A stretch of DNA of 64,000 nt from Betaproteobacteria bacterium (GTDB lineage Bacteria > Pseudomonadota > Gammaproteobacteria > Burkholderiales > Casimicrobiaceae), in contig JAAFJO010000001.1 in NCBI GenBank assembly GCA_013298145.1, positions 744,001 through 808,000 on the forward strand. Reading direction: 5' to 3'. The translations under genes and the position numbers were made by a program. The notes under the pieces are model-generated. The model was given only the letters and a program-made list of their open reading frames with translations. It searched no databases and was not told the origin of the DNA. Of this stretch, positions 9,379 to 19,437 are shown piece after piece (the stretch's first letter is position 1; the number at the start of each line of letters is the position of its first letter).

Positions 9379-10185
9379 ATGAGTGAATCGATTTTTAAAA
9401 ATAAGACCATCATCGTGACCGGCGCGTCCGACGGCATCGGTGCGGAGCTCGCGCGGCAACTCGCCGCGTTCAAGCCGAAGCTCGTACTTGCGGCGCGACG
9501 TCCAGAGGCGCTTAACGAAGTGGCGAAGGCCTGCGAAGCCCAAGGCGCGCAGTGTTTGGTGGTGCCAACGGATGTTTCGATCGAGGCCGACTGCCGCGCG
9601 TTGATTGAGCGAGCGGTCGCGCAATTTGGGGCGATTGATGCGTTAGTGAATAACGCGGGCGTTTCGATGCAAGCGCGGTTCGCCGAAATCGAGAACACCG
9701 ATGTCTACGAAAAGCTGATGCGCATCAATCTGATGGGAAGCATTTGGCCGACTCACGCCGCACTTCCGCATTTGAAAAAGTCAAAGGGCCACATCGTCGC
9801 CGTGTCTTCGCTGGCAGGCTTAGTCGGCGTGCCCGAGCGCACGACGTATTGCGCCACCAAATTTGCGCAAACAGGATTCTTCGAAGCGCTGCGAGTTGAA
9901 ATCGCGCCGGATGGCGTTGATGTGTGCTTGGTCTATCCCGGCGTCGTGCTCACCAATATTCGGGTGCATGGATGGAATGCCAAAGGCGAGCGCTTGGGCT
10001 CAAGCGGGCTCGACGAAGCCGACGCGATGACCGTGGAAGCGTGCGCACGCTTGATCGTTGAGGCAATGACGAACAGAAAACGTGAAGTCGTGATGACCAC
10101 GAAGGGCAAACTCGGCCGCTGGCTAAAGTTGATCGCGCCGGGCGTGGTGGACAAGCTTGCGCGCAAGGCCCTTAAGCAGAAATAA
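9379..10185 (+). CDS. Short-chain dehydrogenase/reductase (SDR)
   Basis: A 268-residue classical SDR, an NAD(P)-dependent oxidoreductase of unknown substrate. Visible motifs: the cofactor loop TGASDGIG near residue 16, NNAGVS near 92, the catalytic Ser in VSSLAG and the YxxxK in YCATK near 155-159, and YPGVVLTN after the active site. The C-terminal tail is hydrophobic and basic (GRWLKLIAPGVVDKLARKALK), suggesting membrane association as in DHRS7-like SDRs acting on lipid substrates; that is inference. The RBS is AAGGGTGA before ATG. It converges with the DUF2062 gene nine bases downstream. Confidence 0.9.
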   Translation: MSESIFKNKTIIVTGASDGIGAELARQLAAFKPKLVLAARRPEALNEVAKACEAQGAQCLVVPTDVSIEADCRALIERAVAQFGAIDALVNNAGVSMQARFAEIENTDVYEKLMRINLMGSIWPTHAALPHLKKSKGHIVAVSSLAGLVGVPERTTYCATKFAQTGFFEALRVEIAPDGVDVCLVYPGVVLTNIRVHGWNAKGERLGSSGLDEADAMTVEACARLIVEAMTNRKREVVMTTKGKLGRWLKLIAPGVVDKLARKALKQK

Positions 10186-10194
10186 ATTTCGCAT

Positions 10195-10752
10195 CTAACG
10201 GGTTTCGCGCGCATCGGCGCGCTGGCTACGAAGCTCGCGCATCCGCCGTGCGCGCGCCCACACCGGGCGCAGCCAAAGATAGTGAACCGCGAAATAACTC
10301 ACTAAGCCGAGGGTCAAGCCGAGCACTGGCAAGCCAATCAAAAGCGGCAGACCGAGTGCATCTACCCACGCTTGAAACGCGCCCCACCAGTCGCCATTGG
10401 GGTTCTCCAATTTCGGGATCGGTCGATGCCCCGGTGCGATGAAGTCGCCAATGTAGTACGCCGCGATATAGAGCGGCACGACGGTGAACGCATTGTTGTA
10501 CCAGCCCACCACGGTAGCGGCCACGATGTTGCCGCGCATCAGCACGCAAAGCACGAATACGAAGATCACCTCGATCTGTGTGGGGATCACGCCGAGCGTC
10601 ACGCCAATGGCCACGCCAATCGCAAGCGGGTAGCGCCGAAATGAGAGCAGCTCGTGGCTATCGATCCACGGCTTCATCCAGGCGAGCCACGCCCGGTCAA
10701 ACTGGCGCAACACGCGCGGTTCGATTGAAATCAGCCAGCGACGAAGTTTCAT
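10195..10752 (-). CDS. DUF2062 membrane protein, copy 1
   Basis: A 185-residue inner-membrane protein of the DUF2062 family, function unknown. It shows family features: ASP-like charged N-terminus (SIEPRVLRQFDRAWLAWMKPW), SFRRYPLAIGVAIGVTLGVIPTQ, VLMRGNIVAATVVGWYNNAFTVVPLY and LGLPLLIGLPVLGLTLG as the last membrane segment, then a basic tail (RPVWARARRMRELRSQ). It is one of three copies within 10 kb, all on the minus strand: this one, a pseudogene at 16287-16600 and an intact copy at 19438-19977. It is divergent from the large repeat protein gene at 11419. Confidence 0.88.
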   Translation of the reverse strand: MKLRRWLISIEPRVLRQFDRAWLAWMKPWIDSHELLSFRRYPLAIGVAIGVTLGVIPTQIEVIFVFVLCVLMRGNIVAATVVGWYNNAFTVVPLYIAAYYIGDFIAPGHRPIPKLENPNGDWWGAFQAWVDALGLPLLIGLPVLGLTLGLVSYFAVHYLWLRPVWARARRMRELRSQRADARETR

Positions 10753-11418
10753 GGCGACGTTTTAGCGCTTATCGCGGGTTCACCCAAGTTGCGCCCCAAG
10801 TGAACGAGGCTGGACTGTGCGCGTGATACCCAGCTTCGAGCTCTGCAGGTCATGGATAGAGGAGCTCGCCGTGATGATGCGCTCTCGCTTCCGCGTCGTT
10901 ATGCAAGGAATGCGCGAGAGTACAACGAAGCCCTGTCGCCCCCTGCTGCACATGCTCTAGCGCAACGAGACTCATCCTGCGGACGTTCGCCGCGAGAAAG
11001 AACCCGATAGCCGTGCCGCCATTGACCGATGCTCAGATTCTCTCGCGAATAGATAAGAAATTGCCTTGCAAGCTTCTGAATGAATAGGCTGGGTGACTTT
11101 GAACGTTGTTACCGTGTTGTGCCTATTCGATTTCTAGCCCTCCTTTTATTGGAGCTAAATAAAGAAAGCTACGCTGCGACTGACTGGCTCGATTGCGTGC
11201 GCAACGTCATATCGAGTTTTGCCTTCGCATGACGCGGCTCAGGTTCTTGGGGCCCCGCTTGCCTGCTGCTGCACTGTGCGGACGAATTGCCGCGCCGCGC
11301 GATGAGGCACAAATCGGTTTGCGCTCAGCGCAACGTTTTTTCGTCGTCGATTGGCGACAAGAAGATCGGGCGTCGGATTAGACTGAATACTGAAAAAGTA
11401 TTTGAGATCGAGGGAAGA
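10753..11418. other. Long intergenic region with no convincing gene
   Basis: This 666-base gap before the large surface-protein gene has only short, compositionally unconvincing ORFs. The one notable element is a recurrent TAGCCC...ATTGG motif at 11134-11157. The promoter of the surface-protein gene must lie here, but I see no clear -35/-10 or sigma-54 pair. Confidence 0.5.
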
Positions 11419-14400
11419 ATGTATCGAACTTTACGAAACGCCTTGGCGTTATTCGGCTTGCTATTTGCGAGCGTCATCGCGCATGCGGCGCATGAGACAA
11501 CCGCATGTCCACCGCAGACGGCGACTGTTGCGAACGGCGGATCAGTCGAGATCGACATTTCTGATTGTGATGCTTACAACTTTGGATTTGGTAACGGTGT
11601 CCCGTTCTTCCCCCTAGCGCCTAGTTTTGGCACTGTTGTGCTCAGGCAAGAGGGCGTTCCTCCTACGCCGCCGTCTACGACCTGGATCGCGCGCTCAGTA
11701 CTCACGTATACACACACCGCGACCACGAACCCAGCAACGCAAGACGTCTTCGAGCTGGACGATCAGGATAATTTCAACATTCGATTCACGATCACCATCC
11801 TTGCACCAACGTCTTCGATCGTAGTCTCCCCCGCATCGATCGTGCTCAGGACAGGGCTCGCAATTGACCAGCAGCTCTCGGCAACCGGAGGTACGGCCCC
11901 CTATACCTACACGATAAATTCTGGCGCTTTGCCCCCCGGGCTTGGTCTCACTCCACAGGGACGCATCACCGGAACGCCTACAACGCGCAGCAACTACAGC
12001 TTTACGATCCGTGCGCAGGATTCCACCGGTGCCTCCGCACTCAAGACGTACAGCGGCGTGATTGGTAATCCGATATTCGGCGCGTCGCCATCACCGCTTA
12101 CGCTGCTGCAAAACGTGGCTGCAAATCTGCAGATGGCCGGTACGGGTGGCACCGCACCCTACACGTTCCCGGCTGATATCGGTGTGAGCTTACCGCCCGG
12201 TTTAGCTATTTCCTCGAGCGGCGTCTTGACCGGTACGCCCACCGTACTGGGCACCACAAACGCGCAGCTTCTCGTCAACGATAGCACCACGGATCCAGCC
12301 TGCCCCGGCTGCGACTTCTTTGGTTTCGTGACTGTTCCGATGACGGTAACGACGACACTGCCCACGATTTCTATTTCTGTCACCGGGAGCCCGGCGCTCG
12401 AAGATGGAACGGCAAACCTTGTGTTCACGGTGGCGCGCAACGTTGCCCTTGCCTCAGCGACGGTAGTCAACATTTCCACGTCTGGCACGGCAACCGTGGG
12501 TGCCGATTACACAGGAAATGTCACAACGGTAACCATTCCTGCAGGTGCAACGTCGGCGACGATCACCATCAATCCGACCGCAGACAGCACGGTTGAGCCG
12601 GATGAAACAGTCACGTTGACCGTCGCAGCTGGCACCGGCTACACCGTCGGCGCGCCTTCAAGCGCCACCGGCACGATCACCAACGACGACATCAATCCAA
12701 CGACCTTGACCGTGACGAAAGTCAGCAACGGCGGTGTCGGCGCATTCAGCTTCACGGGAAATAACGGCTGGCTGTCACAAACGATCACTACAACGAGCCC
12801 GGGCGTCGGCGCGAGCGGCTCGACGCAAACGCTTGCTGCCTCTGGGGTCGCCACCACGATTACTGAGGCGCTTGCTGCGGGATACATCCTTTCGGGCGCG
12901 TCGTGTACGGGCATGGGCGCGGGCGGCACGGCCACGTTGTCGGGCAATTCGCTCACGCTCAATGCGGCGGCAACGGCGGCGGGCTCGAACGTTTCCTGCA
13001 CCTTCACCAATGTCAGGTTGCCGACGTTAACGCTAACCAAGGTGAGTAACGGCGGTGTCGGCGCGTTTAGCTTTAGCGGCACGAACGGGTACTCGACACA
13101 AACGATCACCACCACGACACCAGGCGTGGGTGTAAGCGGCGCGACACAAACGCTCAGCTCGCCAAGTACCGCTACGACGATTACAGAGGCGATTCCCGCC
13201 GGTTATGTACTCACGGGCGCATCGTGCACTGGCATGGGCGCGGGCGGAACGGCCACGCTCTCTGGCAATGCGCTCACGCTCAATGCAGCAGCGACGGCAG
13301 CGGGTGTCAACATCGCGTGTAACTTCACAAACACGGCGATCCCCAACCTCTCGATTAACGATGTTTCACTAAGCGAAGGCAACGCGGGCATCACTAACTT
13401 CACCTTCACGGTGAGCTTGAGCGCACCGGCGGGCCCGGGCGGCGTCACCTTCGACATCGCCACGGCCAACGGCACGGCCACAGCGGGCGCGGATTATGTT
13501 GCCAACAGTCTGACTGCGCAGACTATCCCTGCTGGCAGCAGTACCTACATCTTCACCGTCCTAGTTAACGGCGATCTGCTGAACGAGCCGACCGAGACCT
13601 TTTTCGTCAACGTCACCAGTGTGCTCGGCGCGAATGTCGTCGACGCCCAAGGCGTTGGCACGATTACCAACGATGATCCGCTGCCGCAAATCAACACCAG
13701 CAATATCAGTGTGCTTGAGGGTAACAGCGGCACTGCCAATGCCGTGGTGACGGTAACGCTGAACGCTGCGAGTGGACAGACGGTAACGGTGAGCTACGCC
13801 ACTGCAGACGGCACGGCAACGCAACCATCGGACTACACCAGCACCAGTGGCACGCTAACGTTCACGCCGGGCACGGTTTCGCAGACAATCATCATTCCGG
13901 TGATCGGTGACACACTGCCTGAGGCCAACGAAATCTTCAGCGTTGGTTTGTTTGGGGCAACCAACGCAACGATCAATGTGCCGACCAGTTTTGTCACCAT
14001 CACCAACGACGATGTGCCGGTCACAGTAAATCCCGCGACCTTGCCCAACGGCACCTTCGGTGTCAGCTACAGTCAGACGGTGACGGCAAGTGGCGGCGTT
14101 GCTGCATACGGGTTCGCGGTCACGAGTGGTGCGCTGCCAGGCGGCTTGACGCTTGCGCCGAATGGTGCGATCACGGGTACGCCTAGCGCAGCCGGTCCGT
14201 TTAATTTCACGATCACAGCTACAGACAGCAGTAGCGCTCCGGGTCCATTCTCTGGCAGTCGTGCGTACGCGGTCAACATTGCACAAGGCACGCAAACCGT
14301 CAGCTTTGCCCCCGCAAGCCCAGTGGCGTTCGGTGTTGCTCCGATTATCCTGAGCGCCACGGCAACCAGCGGACTCACCGCCTTCACCTTCAGCACCAGC

Positions 14401-16185
14401 TCAGCCAGCACGATCTGCACAGTCGCAGGCAACCAGCTCACGATCACCGGCGCGGGCGTTTGTAATCTCACCGCCACGCAATCAGGGAACGCGAACTACC
14501 TGAGTGCCGTCGCCAATGCGAGTGTCACGATCAATCCAGCAGCGCAAACGGTCACGTTCGCGCCTGTAACGCCGGTGGTGTTTGGCGCAACCCCAGTGGC
14601 GCTCACTGCGACGGCCACGAGCGGCTTGACCAGCTTCACCTTCTCAACAAGTTCTGCTGCAGCGATTTGCACGGTGAGCGGGAACACGGTCGCTTTTACA
14701 GGCGGCGGCGCATGCGCTCTTACCGCCACGCAACCGGGCAACGCAAACTACCAAAGCGCCTCGGCAAACGCCACGATTGTGGTGAATCCGGCAACGCAAA
14801 TTGTGACCTTCGCTCCAACCACGCCGGTCACGTTCGGCGCTGCACCTGTCACGTTGAGCGCCACCGCCTCAAGCGGACTCAGCATCTTTACCTTCAGCAC
14901 CAGCTCGCCCGCCAGCGTGTGCACGGTCGCTGGCAACACCGTGACTTACGTTGGCGGCGGGAACTGCAGCCTCACCGCCACACAAGCGGGAAATGCGAGC
15001 TATCAAAGCGCCTCGGCAACGGCTACCGTAGTGATCAACACCGCTAGCCAAACAGTCAGCTTCGCTCCAGCGAGCCCGATTGTCTTTGGCGCAGCACCGA
15101 TCACACTCGCGGCGGTTTCGACCAGTGGGCTCACCACGTTCACCTTCAGCACCAGTTCGCCGAACACCGTGTGCACCGTGAGCGGCAACCAACTCACGAT
15201 TGTTGGCGTGGGAAGCTGCGCACTCACCGCAACCCAACCCGGCAACGCGAACTATCAGTCGGCAAGCGCTAACGCAGTCGTCATCATCAACCCCGCATCG
15301 CAAACGGTGGCGTTTACCCCGGCCACGCCAGTGAATTTCGGCACGGGGCCTTACACACTGACGGCAACTGCGAGCAGCGGGCTCACCGCATTCACCTTCA
15401 GCACGACTGCCGCCGCTCCCATCTGCACGGTGTCCGGCAATCAGCTCTTGATCATTGGTATCGGCAGCTGTCCGTTGACGGCAGCTCAGGCGGGTAACGC
15501 GAACTATCAACCCGCGAGTGCAACCGCCACGGTGACGATTAACGCGGTCGCCGCGGGTGCGCCAACGATTGGCGCAGCAACGCCCGGCAATGGTCAAGCG
15601 AGTATTGCGTTCGCGCCGCCTGTATCAAACGGGGGCGCGGCGATTACCTCATACACGGTGAGCTGCAACCCTGGTTCCATCATGGGTAGCGGCGCAGCAT
15701 CGCCAGTGACAGTGACCGGGCTCACCAACGGGACCGCATACACCTGCACGGTCGCTGCCAACAATACCGCGGGCTCAAGCGCGCCATCAGCTGGCGTTAC
15801 CGTCACGCCGCGCACAGTTCCAAGCGCGCCTACTGTAAGCACGGCAACACCTGCGCGAGGACAGGCCACGATTGAGTTCGTCCCGCCCACCTCGGACGGC
15901 GGCTCACCGATCACCGGCTACACCGCACGCTGCGTGAGCATTTTCGGCGCGGTGACAGCGAACGGCAGCGGCTCTCCGATTGTGGTGACTGGATTGATGG
16001 ACGGCATGTCGTATCAATGCGCTGTCGTAGCCAACAACGTGGTGGGATCAAGTGCGGCCTCGGCGGTGGTCACGTTCGATCTGCCGTCGCTCCCTGTGCC
16101 GCTGAATGTGGGGCTGTGGCTGATTGGGTTGCTGATGTTGGCTGCGGGAGTAGGTGTCCAGCGCAGGAGACGCAGCGGACACTAA
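11419..16185 (+). CDS. Large secreted Ig/Calx-beta/Fn3 repeat protein, IPTL-CTERM-like tail
   Basis: A 1588-residue surface or extracellular protein. ATG 11419 is chosen for its AGGGAAGA and the signal peptide directly after it (MYRTLRNALALFGLLFASVIAHA); the longer frame from 11287 lacks one. Domain order: two putative-Ig (He_PIG-like, LPPGLxL...GTP) modules, a Calx-beta module ending TITNDD, two near-identical TKVSNGGVGAFSF modules, two more Calx-beta modules, another He_PIG module, five tandem modules of about 84 residues (AxQTVxFAPxxPV...CTVxGN), and two Fn3 domains. The C-terminus VPLNVGLWLIGLLMLAAGV followed by a basic cluster resembles the IPTL-CTERM sorting signal. Calcium binding by the Calx-beta parts and adhesion are family-based inference. 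A strong terminator follows. Confidence 0.88.
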   Translation: MYRTLRNALALFGLLFASVIAHAAHETTACPPQTATVANGGSVEIDISDCDAYNFGFGNGVPFFPLAPSFGTVVLRQEGVPPTPPSTTWIARSVLTYTHTATTNPATQDVFELDDQDNFNIRFTITILAPTSSIVVSPASIVLRTGLAIDQQLSATGGTAPYTYTINSGALPPGLGLTPQGRITGTPTTRSNYSFTIRAQDSTGASALKTYSGVIGNPIFGASPSPLTLLQNVAANLQMAGTGGTAPYTFPADIGVSLPPGLAISSSGVLTGTPTVLGTTNAQLLVNDSTTDPACPGCDFFGFVTVPMTVTTTLPTISISVTGSPALEDGTANLVFTVARNVALASATVVNISTSGTATVGADYTGNVTTVTIPAGATSATITINPTADSTVEPDETVTLTVAAGTGYTVGAPSSATGTITNDDINPTTLTVTKVSNGGVGAFSFTGNNGWLSQTITTTSPGVGASGSTQTLAASGVATTITEALAAGYILSGASCTGMGAGGTATLSGNSLTLNAAATAAGSNVSCTFTNVRLPTLTLTKVSNGGVGAFSFSGTNGYSTQTITTTTPGVGVSGATQTLSSPSTATTITEAIPAGYVLTGASCTGMGAGGTATLSGNALTLNAAATAAGVNIACNFTNTAIPNLSINDVSLSEGNAGITNFTFTVSLSAPAGPGGVTFDIATANGTATAGADYVANSLTAQTIPAGSSTYIFTVLVNGDLLNEPTETFFVNVTSVLGANVVDAQGVGTITNDDPLPQINTSNISVLEGNSGTANAVVTVTLNAASGQTVTVSYATADGTATQPSDYTSTSGTLTFTPGTVSQTIIIPVIGDTLPEANEIFSVGLFGATNATINVPTSFVTITNDDVPVTVNPATLPNGTFGVSYSQTVTASGGVAAYGFAVTSGALPGGLTLAPNGAITGTPSAAGPFNFTITATDSSSAPGPFSGSRAYAVNIAQGTQTVSFAPASPVAFGVAPIILSATATSGLTAFTFSTSSASTICTVAGNQLTITGAGVCNLTATQSGNANYLSAVANASVTINPAAQTVTFAPVTPVVFGATPVALTATATSGLTSFTFSTSSAAAICTVSGNTVAFTGGGACALTATQPGNANYQSASANATIVVNPATQIVTFAPTTPVTFGAAPVTLSATASSGLSIFTFSTSSPASVCTVAGNTVTYVGGGNCSLTATQAGNASYQSASATATVVINTASQTVSFAPASPIVFGAAPITLAAVSTSGLTTFTFSTSSPNTVCTVSGNQLTIVGVGSCALTATQPGNANYQSASANAVVIINPASQTVAFTPATPVNFGTGPYTLTATASSGLTAFTFSTTAAAPICTVSGNQLLIIGIGSCPLTAAQAGNANYQPASATATVTINAVAAGAPTIGAATPGNGQASIAFAPPVSNGGAAITSYTVSCNPGSIMGSGAASPVTVTGLTNGTAYTCTVAANNTAGSSAPSAGVTVTPRTVPSAPTVSTATPARGQATIEFVPPTSDGGSPITGYTARCVSIFGAVTANGSGSPIVVTGLMDGMSYQCAVVANNVVGSSAASAVVTFDLPSLPVPLNVGLWLIGLLMLAAGVGVQRRRRSGH
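14293..15543 (+). repeat. Five tandem ~252-bp repeats coding for 84-residue modules
   Basis: Five in-frame units begin near 14293, 14543, 14795, 15046 and 15298, each opening with CAAACxGT and encoding a TSGLTxFTFSTSS...CTVxGN...LTATQxGNANYxSAxA module. Two Cys per unit (CTV and the later C-x-LTA) could form a disulfide. Unit number is likely to vary between strains by recombination. Confidence 0.85.
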
Positions 16186-16243
16186 CGACACGGGTTGATC
16201 CAACCGAACTTCAGTTCTGATCGGAGTTCGGGAAGTTGGAGGG

Positions 16244-16269
16244 AAGGCAGCGCTCGCGCTGCCTTTTTT
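16244..16269 (+). terminator. Intrinsic terminator of the large repeat protein gene
   Basis: AAGGCAGCG-CTCG-CGCTGCCTT forms a 9-bp stem with a 4-base loop running into six T residues, 59 bases after the stop at 16185. Confidence 0.9.
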
Positions 16270-16286
16270 ATGAGCGATTCGCGCCG

Positions 16287-16600
16287 CTAGCGCACAGCGA
16301 TGAAATCCACAGGCTGACGAGCGCGAGCTTCGCGCATCCTGCGCGCTCGCGCAAAGACCGGGCGCAAGCAAAGTATTGGGGTGAGTGCGTAGCCTCAAAT
16401 GTGAAGAGCGGGCCGATGATGGGAAGGCCGACAATCAGCGGCCAACCCAATGCTTGGATCCACTCAACTAGCGCTGTAAACATACCCGCGTCGCCATTCC
16501 ATGCCGCTAAGTGATGTACGCAGGGAACCACTATGCCGCCGATTTTGAGGGCTAGCGCATGGGGCGGCACGATGGTGATAGATTGGTACAGAACGTCGAT
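16287..16600 (-). pseudogene. DUF2062 pseudogene (copy 2)
   Basis: Reading the minus strand from about 16600, the translation QSITIVPPHALALKIGG then TALVEWIQALGWPLIVGLP closely matches the middle of the intact copy at 19438-19977 (ALVEWIRAMGWPLIVGLP there). Homology then shifts frame after PLFTF: the other frame supplies ILCLRPVFARARRMREA and a stop at 16287. The N-terminal half, including the VLMRGNI region, is missing. It is therefore truncated and frameshifted. It sits between the two large secreted-protein genes in the same orientation as the intact copies. Confidence 0.8.
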
Positions 16601-16760
16601 ACGGCTGGGGCGATGAAGGCCGTCCATAGAGGACTCGCGTTTCAAAGACGCCCGGTCTCAGCAAGCCATCGGGCCGCGACCGCTCAACGAATATCGAGAA
16701 GATAATTGATTCATTGAAGTCATTCGGAGCGCGGATGGCATTTGCAACCGATGGGGTTTC

Positions 16761-19187
16761 GTGAACACTTTTTCACCGTCGTGCTGGTACTGGGTGCGCA
16801 AGTTGAGATCGCTTTTTTGCGGCGCTTTTGTGTTCGCATCGCTCGTCGCCACCGTGCAAGGCGCGGTGACGTTCGCCATCGTTGACAGTGCGGGCGATGT
16901 CGGCTCGTATTCTTCGATGCAACTCAACGCGTCGGGTCTTCCGCGCATCAGCTACCGCGATGCCACCAACGGCGACTTGCGGCTCGCCGTGTGCATGAAC
17001 GTCACCTGCACCGCCTCTACGCGCCCGACGGTTGACAGCGTGGGTAACGTCGGTCTGTACACCTCCCTGCAACTCAATGCGTCGGGATTTGCGGTGATCA
17101 GCTACTTCGACGATACCAACGGCCATTTGAAGCTTGCTGTGTGCAGTGATGTTTTCTGCAACTCCCCCGCCCTCACGACTGTGGACAGCACGGGCACAGT
17201 TGGCGGGTACACCTCGCTGCGACTCAACGGTTTGGGCAACCCCGTCATCAGTTACTACGACTATAGCAACGGCTATCTGAAGCTCGCGACCTGCAATAAC
17301 CCGACTTGCACTGCCCCAGCGATCATCACCGTGGATAACGCGAGCTTTGTAGGGACGTACACCTCGTTGCAGTTGAGCGCAGGTAGTCCGGTGATTAGCT
17401 ATTACGACATTACCAACTTTGCGCTGAAGCTCGCTGTGTGTAACGATTTCGTATGCGCCGCCCCATCGATTAGAACGGTGGACGGCGGGGGAATTGTCGG
17501 TTGGGACACTTCTCTACAGTTAAGCTCGTTGGGTTATCCCGCCATCAGCTATCACAAGGCGAGTAGCGGCGATCTGAGACTCGCAGTTTGCGATAGCCTC
17601 GGGTGCACCAGCCCAACAATCACCACAGTGGACAGCACGGGCGACGTGGGCTCGTCAACTTCGCTCCGGATAAACGCTGCCGGTCGGCCGGTCATCACTT
17701 ATCGAGACAATACTAACGGCGACCTTAAGCTCGCGGTTTGCGAGAGTGGCAATTGCACTACACGCACGCTTACGACGCTCGACAGCGTAGGCAGTGTCGG
17801 GCAGTACACCTCGATGCAACTCAACGCTGCGGGCTTTCCGGTCATCAGCTACTACGATGCCACCAATGGCGATCTGAAGCTCGCCACGCTCTCCGCTGCA
17901 AGCGTGACCTCAGTGACCGTGCCCCCTAACGGCAACTATGTGACGGGACAGAATGTCGATTTCACTGTGAATTGGACTGATCAGATCACCGTCACCGGCA
18001 CGCCGACGCTATCGCTTACGGTTGGCTCCACGACCGTTAATGCCACCTATCTATCTGGATCGGGAACGAATGCACTGGTGTTTCGCTACACCGTGCTATC
18101 CGGACAGAATGACAACGACGGCATCTCGGTGGGGACGTTGAATTTGAACGGCGGCACCATGAGTTGGGCTGGATTTCCCGCGGTTCGTACGCTTAACAGC
18201 GTTGGCAATACAAGCGGCATTTACGTCAACCGCACGTTCACGGTCACTGCGTCGGCGGGCGCGAACGGAGCCTTAAGTTGCGTCTCTCCGGTTGCCAGTG
18301 GTAACGCGACCTCATGCCTCGCCATCCCAAACGCTGGGTTTGCGACTCAATCAATCTCGGGCTGTAGCGGCACACCGACCGCAGTTGGAGTGAACAGCTA
18401 CGTCACCGGCGCGATCACTGCCAACTGCACCGTGTCGGCGAGCTTCGCTGCGATCGTTAATGGCGCATGCGGAACGGCCAATGGCGTCGCAACCGGGGTT
18501 GCACCATCAACGAATCTGTGTAGTGCGGGCGCTGCCAGCGCAGTGACTACATCGACGTCGCAGTTCACATGGTCTTGCAACAGCGTGAACGGTGGCACGA
18601 ACGCCAGCTGCGCCGCGCCTAGAACGTACACGATCACCCCCTCGGCTGGTGCGAATGGGGCATTGAACTGTCTATCGCCAGTGGTCGGTGGCAACACAAC
18701 GAGCTGTACTGCAACGCCGAATGCGGGTTTTCAGACGCAATCGATCTCGGGTTGCAGCGGAACGCCGACGACACTCGGTGTGAATAACTACACCACCGGC
18801 ACGATTACCACCGATTGCACGGTGACTGCGAACTTCGTTGCACATGCCTGCCGTCTCGACATAAACGACGACGCTGCACAAACGACCGCCGTCGATGGCC
18901 TGTTGATCTTGCGCTATATGCTGGGATTTCGCGGTGTCGATTTGCTCGCAGGATTGCCGTCACCGTTGCTCGGAAATCGCAACACAGTAAACGCCATCGA
19001 AAATTTTCTCTCCGCGCAGGACTACAACGTAAAGGGACTCACGACACAAGCCACCGCGACGCGCGACGGTTTGGTGATTTTGCGCCACCTGCAGACGCTG
19101 GATGCCGGGGCGATGATTGCCGGCACCGATATCAACGCGACGGATGCCGCGTTGGTGCGCGCTCGGATCCAAGGATGGTGTCCATGA
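16761..19187 (+). CDS. Secreted seven-repeat protein with dockerin-like tail
   Basis: An 808-residue exported protein starting at GTG 16761; the nearby ATG at 16736 is in a closed frame. The signal peptide is near residues 1-35 (LFCGAFVFASLVATVQGA). Next come seven repeats of about 50 residues with the pattern TVDSxGxVGxYTSLQLNxxGxPVISYYDxTNGDLKLAVC, most with paired Cys; seven such units would suit a beta-propeller. A hemagglutinin-like beta domain follows (about 390-490), then two GANGALxCxSPV...QSISGCSGTP modules separated by a Cys-rich stretch. The dockerin-like end contains CRLDINDD, DGLLILRYMLG and DGLVILRHLQ, ending GWCP. The same tail type occurs at 4326-4562 and 29695-30762. Function is unknown; adhesion or attachment to a cell-surface partner is inference. 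Confidence 0.85.
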   Translation: MNTFSPSCWYWVRKLRSLFCGAFVFASLVATVQGAVTFAIVDSAGDVGSYSSMQLNASGLPRISYRDATNGDLRLAVCMNVTCTASTRPTVDSVGNVGLYTSLQLNASGFAVISYFDDTNGHLKLAVCSDVFCNSPALTTVDSTGTVGGYTSLRLNGLGNPVISYYDYSNGYLKLATCNNPTCTAPAIITVDNASFVGTYTSLQLSAGSPVISYYDITNFALKLAVCNDFVCAAPSIRTVDGGGIVGWDTSLQLSSLGYPAISYHKASSGDLRLAVCDSLGCTSPTITTVDSTGDVGSSTSLRINAAGRPVITYRDNTNGDLKLAVCESGNCTTRTLTTLDSVGSVGQYTSMQLNAAGFPVISYYDATNGDLKLATLSAASVTSVTVPPNGNYVTGQNVDFTVNWTDQITVTGTPTLSLTVGSTTVNATYLSGSGTNALVFRYTVLSGQNDNDGISVGTLNLNGGTMSWAGFPAVRTLNSVGNTSGIYVNRTFTVTASAGANGALSCVSPVASGNATSCLAIPNAGFATQSISGCSGTPTAVGVNSYVTGAITANCTVSASFAAIVNGACGTANGVATGVAPSTNLCSAGAASAVTTSTSQFTWSCNSVNGGTNASCAAPRTYTITPSAGANGALNCLSPVVGGNTTSCTATPNAGFQTQSISGCSGTPTTLGVNNYTTGTITTDCTVTANFVAHACRLDINDDAAQTTAVDGLLILRYMLGFRGVDLLAGLPSPLLGNRNTVNAIENFLSAQDYNVKGLTTQATATRDGLVILRHLQTLDAGAMIAGTDINATDAALVRARIQGWCP

Positions 19188-19437
19188 TGCAGTCAGCGTG
19201 AAACGACTCAGCGACGCCCGAAATATTATCAACCTGCAGCTCTAACAGCTTTCTTAGCTTACCGACGATAGTTGCAGGGCAACGTGCTGATTATTAATGG
19301 TAGCGAAAAGATCAATCGCTGAGGTGTAGCCCCAATAAATTGGGTTACGCGTGACAGGATTAGTTACAAAGAATCTTGCAACAAACAAGCAACGCGATTG
19401 CTCGTTCCCGCATGGTTTGCGGACGCGGTGGCCGGCG
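19188..19437. other. Intergenic region between convergent genes
   Basis: About 250 bases between the repeat protein and DUF2062 copy 3. It contains the recurrent TAGCCCCAATAAATTGGG element at 19327-19343, itself a CCCAAT..ATTGGG dyad, but no clear terminator with a T-run. Confidence 0.4.

Noticed and set aside
14293..15543. CRISPR-like periodic repeats
   Set aside because: The period is about 252 bp, repeats are degenerate and in frame with the protein; they encode protein modules, not spacers.
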